Below are positions 1-7,551 of a stretch of DNA of 64,000 nucleotides, piece by piece. The translations under genes and the position numbers were made by a program. Position 1 is the stretch's first letter; each line of letters begins with the position of its first letter. The DNA comes from Zoogloea sp. (lineage in GTDB: Bacteria; Pseudomonadota; Gammaproteobacteria; Burkholderiales; Rhodocyclaceae), in the NCBI GenBank assembly GCA_016703645.1, contig JADJBR010000009.1, positions 673,935 to 737,934 on the forward strand, read 5' to 3'. Under the pieces are notes generated by a model, which was not told the DNA's origin, did no database searches, and worked only from the letters and a program-made list of their open reading frames with translations.

Positions 1-190
1 CCACAACGGCCACGTCGGGTCGGAGCAAGCCCTGGGCCTGCGAAAAGTACGCCAGGTACTGGGGAGCACCCTGCCACGGGTCGCCCCCCTCCCCCAGCAG
101 CAGCCGGCGGGTATAGGCCGATGCCTTCAGCCACACCCGCAGGCCGCTCCCGCCCTTGCCGGGCAGGCTGTCGGCGAGGCTCTGGCTCAT
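1..190 (-). CDS. apc5: Acetophenone carboxylase-type subunit 5 (partial)
   Basis: This is the N-terminal 63 codons of a gene that continues past the left edge of the window. It starts with ATG at 190, and that ATG overlaps the TGA of the preceding gene in an ATGA junction, so the two are translationally coupled. The visible protein begins MSQSLADSLPGKGG and has no signal peptide or recognisable motif. Assignment rests on its position as fifth gene after four acetophenone-carboxylase-like genes in the order apc1-2-3-4. In Aromatoleum the fifth subunit (Apc5) is needed in addition to the core complex. The rest of the protein is needed to confirm this. Confidence 0.55.
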   Translation of the reverse strand, partial: MSQSLADSLPGKGGSGLRVWLKASAYTRRLLLGEGGDPWQGAPQYLAYFSQAQGLLRPDVAVV

Positions 191-2463
191 TGCTTTTCAC
201 CTCCCATGGCGCCCAGGGCATGCAGACGGGCCTCCAGCTCGGCGATGCGCACGTCCTTGGGATGCACCATGTAGTTGGGGCGGGGCGTGTTGGCATCGCG
301 GAACTTGTCGGGGCTGCCCATGTAGAGCTTGGCCACATCGTCGCCCCAGCAGCCGAAATACTGCAGGTGGGACGGCGGGGTCGGCTTGTTCCAGGTCTTG
401 ATGAACTCGGCGTAGGGCACGCCCCGGGCAATGCGGTCCTTGCGCTCGGCGTCACGGGCGGCGGCGGTGGCCTCCTGATTGACGGCCAGGGTCGCCGGAT
501 CGAACTTGACCTTGTAGAGGCGCTCGGCCACGCCCGGTGAGATCAGGCCTTCCTCGATGTCTCGGATGACGCCGGCCGGGTCGCGCTCCAGCAAGTCACC
601 GTAGCCGGCCCCGGCCCCCTGGGAGATCATGAACAGCTCGCCACGCTTGGAGATCTCGAAACCCATGCCCATGTGGTGGGTGGTATAGGTGGCTTCCTCG
701 AAGGGCTGCTCGTTCATGATCTCCTCAATGGAGTGCTTGAACTTGTGCGGCTCGTTGAGCAGGATGTCATACACATCAATGCCCTTGACCTTGGAGAGCG
801 GGTAGCAGCCGCAGGCATAGCCGCCGAACAGACCCTGGATCGGGGGGATCTTGGCGCCCTGGCAGGTGGTCATGAAACCCCACTGTTCGGAATCCTTGGT
901 CGCGGCGATCATGGTGTAGCCCTGGCCGCCACGGTACTTGCCCGGGGCGATGGCGTCACGGGTCATCTTCTTGGAGACGAGTTGCAGGAAGGGCACGTCT
1001 TCCTCGTTCAGCTCCTGCTCGCCGATGTCCGCCATGGTGGCGAAGATCGGTGCCAGACCGTGTTCACCGTCCAGGTCGGAGCGCGCACCGGCACCCATGC
1101 CGTTCAAGTCGGCGCACAGGTTGCCCAGGGTTTCGCCGTGCTGGCTGACCCCACCCCAGATGAAGGTGTTGATCATGTTGAAGGTGGGCGCATGCACCTT
1201 GGTGTACTTCTCCGGGCAGCTGTACAGGAACTTGGCGACGGCGTGCTGGCCGGCGGTGAAGCCGGTGAAGATGGACATCAGGCTCTGGGAGTTGGGGGCG
1301 TCGTAGGAGCAATTGACGATGGAGTGCGGATCGGTGATCACCTCGATGGGCGCAAACGCCGCCTGGCCCCGTGGCAGATCGGGCCACACGTAGCACAGGA
1401 AGACCTGCGCCAACATGCCCTTCAGGCCGGCCACGATGGTGTTGGTGGGCCGGTTGGTGAATTCCGGGCTGGAGCCGCGGAAGTCGAAGATCAGGCGGTC
1501 GCCGGTCTTGGTGAGCTTGCAGTTGATCTTCACCACGCAGTTCTCGCGCAGGGTCGAGTCCTGGATGATGTAGGTGCGCACGGTCATGTCGGGCCATTGG
1601 CTGACCCGGCGCTTGACCTCGGCACGCACGTTCTCCATGGTGGTCCGCAGGGTGGAGATCAGTGCTTCGGGGCCGTCGGTGTTCAGCGTCTCTTCGATGC
1701 GCTGCTTGATGCGCAGGCAGGCGAAGAGCTTGACCTTCATGTCTTCGTACTGGAGCTTGGGCTCGCGCACGGAGTTCTGCAGGAAGGTCAGGATGTCGCG
1801 CTTGATCTGGTAGTTCTCGACCACCTTGAACGGGCACATCTTGAGACCTTCGTCGCAGGGGCTCTCGGCCATGGAGGGCATGCCGCCCGGCTCGATGGCG
1901 CCGTTCTCGCCCTCATGCACCGTGGAAGCCACCCAGCACACCAGCTTGCCCTTGTGGAAGATGGGCAGGATCATCGACTGGTCGGTGTTGTGCACGTTGC
2001 CGTAGCGGGAGTCGTTGTGGATGAAGCCATCCCCTTCACGCACGCCCACAGTGGGCTCATTCACCCAGTTCTTGATGATGAACTTGATCGGGTGATGCAC
2101 CAGGGCCGAGAAGATCAGCACACCGCCAGCACTGGCAATGGCCAGGTCACCCGAGGCGGAATACACCCCGGTGATCACGTCGCCCCACTTGGCACCGGGG
2201 GCGGCCCCCATCTGCTCGACCATCTCGTAGCCTTCATCACAGCCGGCCTGGATGCGGTCGCGGATCTTGGCGATGGTGTGGGCGTCGCCCACCTTGCGCA
2301 TGCACTCGTCTTCCATCTCGGTCCGGGGCATCAGATCGTGGTTCTGCATGATCTCCGGATCGGGCCCCAGGAACAGGGTGGTGTCATTGAGGAACTTCTT
2401 GATCAGCGCCACTTCCTCGGGGCTTGGCGTCTTTGCCGTCACCGGCGTATTCATCTCGCTCAT
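187..2463 (-). CDS. apc4: Ketone (acetophenone/acetone) carboxylase, hydantoinase B-type subunit
   Basis: A 758-residue protein of the hydantoinase B / acetone carboxylase alpha superfamily, the subunit thought to bind ketone and carboxyl phosphate during ATP-dependent carboxylation of a methyl ketone to a 3-oxoacid. Family-type segments include FDFRGSSPEFTNRPTNT near the middle and the glycine-rich PGKYRGGQGYTM further on. I prefer the ATG at 2463 (MSEMNTPV) over the upstream in-frame start at 2550, because the upstream start would overlap the preceding gene. It lies 46 bp after the hydantoinase A-type gene and overlaps the next gene by 4 bp. Length and neighbours fit the larger core subunit of acetophenone carboxylase. 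The substrate could equally be acetone or another ketone. Confidence 0.8.
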   Translation of the reverse strand: MSEMNTPVTAKTPSPEEVALIKKFLNDTTLFLGPDPEIMQNHDLMPRTEMEDECMRKVGDAHTIAKIRDRIQAGCDEGYEMVEQMGAAPGAKWGDVITGVYSASGDLAIASAGGVLIFSALVHHPIKFIIKNWVNEPTVGVREGDGFIHNDSRYGNVHNTDQSMILPIFHKGKLVCWVASTVHEGENGAIEPGGMPSMAESPCDEGLKMCPFKVVENYQIKRDILTFLQNSVREPKLQYEDMKVKLFACLRIKQRIEETLNTDGPEALISTLRTTMENVRAEVKRRVSQWPDMTVRTYIIQDSTLRENCVVKINCKLTKTGDRLIFDFRGSSPEFTNRPTNTIVAGLKGMLAQVFLCYVWPDLPRGQAAFAPIEVITDPHSIVNCSYDAPNSQSLMSIFTGFTAGQHAVAKFLYSCPEKYTKVHAPTFNMINTFIWGGVSQHGETLGNLCADLNGMGAGARSDLDGEHGLAPIFATMADIGEQELNEEDVPFLQLVSKKMTRDAIAPGKYRGGQGYTMIAATKDSEQWGFMTTCQGAKIPPIQGLFGGYACGCYPLSKVKGIDVYDILLNEPHKFKHSIEEIMNEQPFEEATYTTHHMGMGFEISKRGELFMISQGAGAGYGDLLERDPAGVIRDIEEGLISPGVAERLYKVKFDPATLAVNQEATAAARDAERKDRIARGVPYAEFIKTWNKPTPPSHLQYFGCWGDDVAKLYMGSPDKFRDANTPRPNYMVHPKDVRIAELEARLHALGAMGGEKQ

Positions 2464-2509
2464 TTTCAATCCTGTCATTTGGTGAGGTTGAATCGGGGGT
2501 CCGCGGCGC

Positions 2510-4645
2510 TCAGGCACGCAGGAACCAGGAAGCACCCTGTTTCGCGGCAACGAAGTTCCAGCCCGGATTCACCAGGAAGGTGGTGACTTCGGAGGCGATG
2601 ATGGCGGGGCCGGGGATCTGCACCCCCGGCTCGATGCTGTCGCGGCTCCACACCGGGGTGTCGAAGGCACCCTCGTGACCGACGAACCAGCACTTGCGGG
2701 TGCTCGCGGGCACCGGCGGGGCCTTGCGCTGCTCGACGGGCACCGGCTTGATGTCCTCGAACTGCACCGTCTCGTGGCGGACGAAGGCGGCCACCCGGAT
2801 GGTGTTGATGCGGATGCCCGCCTCCGGCGCCTGGGAGCCTTCGCCGAAGCGCTTGCCGTAGTCGTTGGAGAACTGGGAGATCATCGCCAGCACGTCGCCC
2901 GGGCCATTCAGCTCGTGCTTGGGGATCACCGCGGTGGTCTGCACCAGCTGGTTGCCGTAGCGCATGTCCAGCTCCAGACTGTGGTGGATATCCTGTTTGG
3001 CAACGCCCTGGCGCAGCAGATCCTGGGTGCCCTGCTCCTTGAGGTCGGCCACGATCGTGTTGAAACGGTCATAGTCGTCGAACAGGTGACGGGTGTTCGA
3101 GTCGTACAGCACCATGTACAGCGACGTCTCGTGGATGTGCAGCTGGTGCATGTTGCCCGCGCCGACCGCGGAGAACACCGAAGACAACGGGGGCGCCAGG
3201 ATCTTGTCGATGTTGAGGTTCTGGGCAATGCCGCAGCAGTGCAGCGGACCGTTGCCACCATAGGCCAGCATGGTGAAGTCCTTGGGGTCGTAACCCCGCG
3301 CCCGCAGTTCGGTGAACAGGCCGTTGGCCATGTTGTCGTCCACCTTCTCGCGGATCAGCAGCGCTGCCTCGATCACGTTGCAGTCCAGGTCGTCGCACAG
3401 GGCATCTTCGACGGCGGCCTTGGCACGGCGCGGATTGAGCGGGATCGAGCCCCCCGCATAGTTGGTGGGGTCCAGGTAGCCCAGCAGCAGGTCCGCATCG
3501 GTGACCGTCGGCTTCATGCCGCCGCGGTCGTAACAGGCCGGGCCGGGGTCGGAGCCGGCCGACTCGGGGCCGCACTTGACCGTGTCGTACATGCGGTCGT
3601 AGCTGGCAATCGAGCCGCCACCCGCACCCAGGGTCACCAGGTGAACCATCGGCACCGACACCAGCCAGCGGTCGATCACCGGGTTGAAGTCGTAGTGCTT
3701 GATGCCCCCTTCCACCACAATCCCGATGTCGTAGCTGGTGCCGCCCATGTCGGTGGCCACCACATTGCCCAGGTCGCACTGCATGGCCAGATGCTCGGAG
3801 GCGCCAATGCCCGAGACCGGACCCGAGTGGATGGTTTGCAGTGCATCGGTGGAGTTGAGCTGCGCCATGCCGCCGGAGTTGTGGATGACCAGCATCGGCT
3901 TTTCATACTTGTGCGCACGCAGGTTCTGCTCCAGCGCCGACAGGGCGTGGTACATGGTGTTGTGCAGGTAGCCATCGACGATGGCCGAGGTTGCACGCAC
4001 ATACTCGCCTTTGCGGCCCGCCACCTGGTGGGACAGGATGATCGGAATGGCGCCGAGCAGGTGGGACGGATATTCCTCGAGCAGAATCTCCTCGATGCGC
4101 TGCTCGTGCGCCGGATTGACCACCGAGTTGACCAGGTTCACCACGATGATTTCCGCGCCACGATCCACCAGCTCGCGGATCTGGGTGCGCACATCGTCCT
4201 CGTCCAGCGCCATGACCAGCTCGCCCTGGAAATCGACCCGCTCGCGCACACCGCGGATCATGTGCGCCAGTACCAGCGGAACCGGGCGCTGGGCATTGGG
4301 CATGTCCTGCTGGCCCAGGTTGTCCAGGCCTTCGCCGTAGCCGCGGGCACGGGACAGGGGCACGGTGGCTTCGTAACCGGCGGTGACCAGCATGCCAATC
4401 TTGGGGCCCTTGTGCTCGATGAGGGCGTTGGTGCCCAGGGTGGTGGCATAACGCACCGAATCCACCTGCGACAGGATCTCCTCAAGCTCCAGCCCCAGTA
4501 CGTGGTAGGCCTTGCTCAGCGCTTCGTTGAAACCGAGCGCCAGGTTGTGGTGGGTGGTCAGCGCCTTGGCTTCAATGTACTTGCCATCCCAGACCACGAA
4601 ACAATCAGTGAACGTGCCACCGATATCTACAGATACGCGCCTCAT
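2510..4645 (-). CDS. apc3: Ketone carboxylase, hydantoinase A-type subunit
   Basis: A 711-residue hydantoinase A / oxoprolinase-like protein with an ASKHA-type ATPase fold. The N-terminal phosphate loop VDIGGTFTDCFV (residues about 5-16) and a second ATPase signature VATDMGGTSYDIG (near residue 300) are intact. This subunit is expected to activate ketone or bicarbonate by phosphorylation for the Apc4-type partner. The start ATG at 4645 is preceded by a good ribosome site (GAGGAGA). It is separated from the upstream small subunit by an 81-bp gap holding a 9-bp inverted repeat. Compared with the paralogous Apc1, this copy keeps the canonical DIGGT loop. Confidence 0.85.
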   Translation of the reverse strand: MRRVSVDIGGTFTDCFVVWDGKYIEAKALTTHHNLALGFNEALSKAYHVLGLELEEILSQVDSVRYATTLGTNALIEHKGPKIGMLVTAGYEATVPLSRARGYGEGLDNLGQQDMPNAQRPVPLVLAHMIRGVRERVDFQGELVMALDEDDVRTQIRELVDRGAEIIVVNLVNSVVNPAHEQRIEEILLEEYPSHLLGAIPIILSHQVAGRKGEYVRATSAIVDGYLHNTMYHALSALEQNLRAHKYEKPMLVIHNSGGMAQLNSTDALQTIHSGPVSGIGASEHLAMQCDLGNVVATDMGGTSYDIGIVVEGGIKHYDFNPVIDRWLVSVPMVHLVTLGAGGGSIASYDRMYDTVKCGPESAGSDPGPACYDRGGMKPTVTDADLLLGYLDPTNYAGGSIPLNPRRAKAAVEDALCDDLDCNVIEAALLIREKVDDNMANGLFTELRARGYDPKDFTMLAYGGNGPLHCCGIAQNLNIDKILAPPLSSVFSAVGAGNMHQLHIHETSLYMVLYDSNTRHLFDDYDRFNTIVADLKEQGTQDLLRQGVAKQDIHHSLELDMRYGNQLVQTTAVIPKHELNGPGDVLAMISQFSNDYGKRFGEGSQAPEAGIRINTIRVAAFVRHETVQFEDIKPVPVEQRKAPPVPASTRKCWFVGHEGAFDTPVWSRDSIEPGVQIPGPAIIASEVTTFLVNPGWNFVAAKQGASWFLRA

Positions 4646-4669
4646 ACTTTTTATCTCCTCGATTCTTTG

Positions 4670-4721
4670 ATACCGGCCCGGTCGCCGCGCACCCGATGCG
4701 CGAAACCTGCGTGGCCGGTAT
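4670..4721. repeat. Inverted repeat between apc2 and apc3
   Basis: ATACCGGCC (4670-4678) is mirrored by GGCCGGTAT (4713-4721), giving a 9-bp perfect stem with a GC-rich 34-nt loop in the only sizeable gap inside the operon. It could be an RNA hairpin that sets the relative levels of the small and large subunits. There is no T tract, so full termination is unlikely. Confidence 0.4.
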
Positions 4722-4726
4722 GTGGA

Positions 4727-5125
4727 TCAGTGGTTGTGGCCTTGGTCGGGGACGACCGCCGGTCCCACCACGGGCTCCTTGACTTCTTCACGCTTGGCCC
4801 ACTGGGCGCGCAGCGCGGGGAGGTCCGGCTCCATGTCATGGAGGGGCGGGTGCCCCGGGATGGCGTACTCGGTCTCAACCATGGTCCCGCAGTGGGGGCA
4901 GTAGTATTCGAGGATGCGCACCCATTCCGGATCGGGGCTGAAGGTGAAGCGGTACTTCTCCGGATCGAGGATGGGTGGGTGGATCTCGCGGGGGTCGCGG
5001 TTGTACACCAGCATCCCTTCCTTGTAGCCCTTGGCTGCTGTGCCGATCGTGTGATCGCAGACCCGGCACTCCCACTGCTCGGTGTCCAGGTCGATGCGCA
5101 GGTATTCGGTCATCAGTACTTTCAT
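4727..5125 (-). CDS. apc2: Ketone carboxylase small zinc-binding subunit
   Basis: A 132-residue protein of the acetone carboxylase gamma family. Two CxxC pairs (C20/C23 and C76/C79) form a likely structural zinc site, as in the small subunits of acetone and acetophenone carboxylases. Its predicted mass of about 15 kDa matches the small acetophenone carboxylase subunit better than the roughly 20 kDa acetone carboxylase gamma subunit. It starts 5 bp after the apc1 stop, so it is co-translated. A second ATG at codon 5 is an alternative start. Confidence 0.8.
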   Translation of the reverse strand: MKVLMTEYLRIDLDTEQWECRVCDHTIGTAAKGYKEGMLVYNRDPREIHPPILDPEKYRFTFSPDPEWVRILEYYCPHCGTMVETEYAIPGHPPLHDMEPDLPALRAQWAKREEVKEPVVGPAVVPDQGHNH

Positions 5126-5130
5126 TTTTC

Positions 5131-7068
5131 TCAGGCCTTTCTGTTGAGCAGGATGTCGCCCGCGTCGCTGATGACGAAACTCCAGCCATCCAGCACCCGG
5201 CAGGTGAAGTAGTCTTCTTCGAGGATCGCCGGGCCGGCGGCGTGGTCACCCGGCTTGAGCTGGGCCAGGCGATACACCGGCACATCGGTGCGCCCCTGGT
5301 CACGGGTCAGCACGTTGCGGGTGCCGTCAGCCTTCGCCGCTTCGCCCTGGACGAAACGGGCGCGCTTGCTGCCTTCACTGCGCAGGGACTTGACCGCGCG
5401 CAGCTCCAGTTCGACGGCCTTGGCCTTGGCCAGGCTGGCGGGAAAGGCCGCCTTGTCGCCAAGCTGGGCGATCAGATCCTCGCCGCCGTCCTGCTCGCCC
5501 ACCAGCCAGGCTTCCACTTCGTACTCGCCCGGGCCGAAGCCTTCGGCAAACATGTCCCGGGAGGCCTTCACCTTGAGGGCCGCCAGGGCATCGGCCACGC
5601 CCTTGTCGCTGCGGTCGTCGAGCACCACCGCGTAACGCTGGGAGATGTCACAGGCGCCGATGCCGAAGGCGCTGAACACCGCCGCCAGCTTGGGCACCGC
5701 CACCCGGTCGATGCCGGCCTTCTCGGCCACACCACAGGCATTGAGGGGGCCGGCGCCGCCGAAGGCGAGCATCACCGTGTCCTTGGAGATCTTGGTGAAG
5801 CGGTGCAGCTCGACGGCAATCTTGTCCTCGTAGGCGTGCTCCATCTGCAGCAGCGCATCGTCCAGGCCGATGCCCAGGGGCTGGGCAATGGACAGGCTGA
5901 CCGCCGTGGCGGCACGGTCCAGATCGAGGCCCATGCCACCGCCGAAGAAGGACTTGGGATCGAACAGGCCCGACAGCAGGCTGGCGTCGGTGATGGTGGC
6001 CTCCTTGCCGCCGCGGCCGAAGCAGGCCGGGCCGGGCACCGCACCGACGCTCTCGGGGCCGATGACGATGCGATTGTTCACCACCTTGAAGATGGAGCTG
6101 CCACCCGCGCCCGCACTCATGATCTCGCACAGGGGGTAGGACACGCTGATGCCCTCCACATGGCCGCGCTGCACCTCCGCGACCTTGCCGTTCAGGCACT
6201 GGCCGATGTCGGTGGTGGTGCCGCCCACGTCGATGGCCACCACGTCCGAGAGGTCGTAAAGGCGGGCAAAGGTCTTCATGCCCTCCATGCCGCCCCGGGG
6301 GCCGGAACTGTAGGTCTTGATGGCCACGGTCTTGGCCACCCGGGAGGCGTCGCCGTCGTTGCGGAAGATCAGCAGCGGGTTCTTGGTGCGGTAGTCGCGC
6401 AGGCGGTTTTCCGCATTGAACAGGAAGGCCTCCATCGCCGGGTGCAGGAAGGAGTTGATCAATGCCGTCCAGGTGCGGCGAACCACATCCCGGTCGGTGG
6501 TGAGATCACTGCCGTAGAGCACCGGCACCGCCCCCAGCAGGTGGCGCGGATACTTGCGCAGCACCACCTTCTTGAAACGGGTCTCCAGATCGAGGAAGCT
6601 CGCCCCGTCAAAGCTCACCACCAGCCGGTTGGCACCGGCCGCCGTGAGCTTGTTGATCGCCTTGACCACCTCAATGTCGGCATCGGCGCCGGTCACGGCC
6701 CCGGTGTCGAGGAAAACCACCCGGTCGCCGACCAGGGCTTCGTAGACTTCAGGATCGTGTTCGGCAAGACGCACCGGCAGATCGCGGCCCTTGGCGTCGA
6801 TGATCAGACCCAGGCGCGGCCCCTTGCGCTCGCAGATGGCGTTGGTGCCCTGGGTGGTCGAATAGCGGATGAGATCCACTTCTTCCAACAGGCGGGCCAC
6901 GTTCTGCTCACCGTAGATGACGCCCGACGCCTTTTGCAGCCCTTCGAAGAAGCATTTGCTCAAATCGTAGGGGGTGGTCAACACCTTCGTCTTCTTGACG
7001 GTGTCGTCCATCATGATGCAGATATCGGTGAGCGTCCCACCGTTATCAATGTTGATTTGCAATGCCAT
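5131..7068 (-). CDS. apc1: Ketone carboxylase, hydantoinase A-type subunit (first gene of operon)
   Basis: A 645-residue hydantoinase A-type protein, paralogous to the product of 2510-4645. The ATPase signatures are NIDNGGTLTDICIM at residues 6-19 and VVAIDVGGTTTDIGQ near residue 270. The first loop has DNGGT where the paralogue has DIGGT, which suggests the two A-type subunits differ in nucleotide handling. Two A-type subunits with one B-type and one small subunit is the acetophenone carboxylase arrangement; three-subunit acetone carboxylases have only one A-type subunit. The start has a strong AGGAGGT ribosome site. It is the promoter-proximal gene, about 110 nt after a sigma-54 promoter. 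Confidence 0.85.
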   Translation of the reverse strand: MALQINIDNGGTLTDICIMMDDTVKKTKVLTTPYDLSKCFFEGLQKASGVIYGEQNVARLLEEVDLIRYSTTQGTNAICERKGPRLGLIIDAKGRDLPVRLAEHDPEVYEALVGDRVVFLDTGAVTGADADIEVVKAINKLTAAGANRLVVSFDGASFLDLETRFKKVVLRKYPRHLLGAVPVLYGSDLTTDRDVVRRTWTALINSFLHPAMEAFLFNAENRLRDYRTKNPLLIFRNDGDASRVAKTVAIKTYSSGPRGGMEGMKTFARLYDLSDVVAIDVGGTTTDIGQCLNGKVAEVQRGHVEGISVSYPLCEIMSAGAGGSSIFKVVNNRIVIGPESVGAVPGPACFGRGGKEATITDASLLSGLFDPKSFFGGGMGLDLDRAATAVSLSIAQPLGIGLDDALLQMEHAYEDKIAVELHRFTKISKDTVMLAFGGAGPLNACGVAEKAGIDRVAVPKLAAVFSAFGIGACDISQRYAVVLDDRSDKGVADALAALKVKASRDMFAEGFGPGEYEVEAWLVGEQDGGEDLIAQLGDKAAFPASLAKAKAVELELRAVKSLRSEGSKRARFVQGEAAKADGTRNVLTRDQGRTDVPVYRLAQLKPGDHAAGPAILEEDYFTCRVLDGWSFVISDAGDILLNRKA

Positions 7069-7187
7069 ACCGCATTACCTCCTGCCATCCTCTTGTGGAT
7101 TGAAAGCGTTTCCAGTTCTTGGCCTGGAAACCGTGCTCTTCGGGGCTCCGGGGATAAAGGCTCCCGGACTGTCCGTACAGGGGTATG

Positions 7188-7202
7188 GCAAGCGGCGTGC
7201 CA
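7188..7202 (-). promoter_or_regulatory. Sigma-54 promoter of the carboxylase operon
   Basis: On the minus strand this reads TGGCACGCCGCTTGC, a perfect TGGCAC-N5-TTGC -24/-12 element. Transcription should start near 7176, leaving about a 108-nt leader before apc1. A dyad-like activator site lies about 105 bp upstream. Confidence 0.85.
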
Positions 7203-7306
7203 GGGGAAACAAGGGATGGAAATTAAAACAAGTCGTTGATTTTATTTGATAAAAAAATCAAATCGTCGAAGCCTGCAATTGATCGCCCGTTTTCCTTCCG
7301 GATACC

Positions 7307-7323
7307 CGTCCGGATTCCGGTTG
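7307..7323. promoter_or_regulatory. Candidate activator site (UAS) for carboxylase operon
   Basis: CGTCCGGATTCCGGTTG matches the dyad CGTYCG-N5-CGRACG seen upstream of the other sigma-54 promoters of this region, with an imperfect right half (CGGTTG). A weaker copy, CGTTTTCCTTCCGGATA, lies beside it at 7288-7304. The distance to the -24 element is usual for an enhancer-binding protein. Confidence 0.6.
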
Positions 7324-7465
7324 AAATAATGCAACGCAACATCGAACGCCCGGAGCGGGCGACGGGTGGACGCTCTTTATTTCCGGATGAAATGGGGTGG
7401 AAATTGCTGCACCCTTCAGATCCGACGTTGCGCCTTCAACGGAGAGGTTTTCCGTCGTCCGAATT

Positions 7466-7517
7466 GAATTGGCCGGGTATTTCCCACCGCAAGCAATGGG
7501 AAATACCCGGCCAATTC
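7466..7517. repeat. Perfect 21-bp inverted repeat after the activator gene
   Basis: Arms 7466-7486 and 7497-7517 are perfectly complementary over 21 bp, with a 10-nt spacer CCGCAAGCAA. It begins 35 bp beyond the activator stop codon and about 290 bp upstream of the carboxylase promoter. There is no T tract on either side. It may be a factor-assisted terminator insulating the two units, or a regulator-binding site. The rest of 7069-7551 holds the sigma-54 promoter, the UAS and an AT-rich stretch near 7220-7270, and no gene. Confidence 0.7.
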
Positions 7518-7551
7518 GACACCGCGGCCCCGAAAAGGCCACTACATGCAA

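Noticed and set aside
1-7068. Classical three-subunit acetone carboxylase (acxABC)
   Set aside because: There are two hydantoinase A-type genes and a coupled fifth gene, which fits the acetophenone carboxylase layout. The acx layout has one A-type gene. Substrate is left open.
4975-7239. A 754-codon plus-strand frame opposite apc1
   Set aside because: Its product is Gly/Ala/His/Arg-rich with no domain, and it is the antisense shadow of a well-supported carboxylase subunit. The same applies to similar long frames at 673-2586, 2675-5212, 27494-29695 and 31855-34299.
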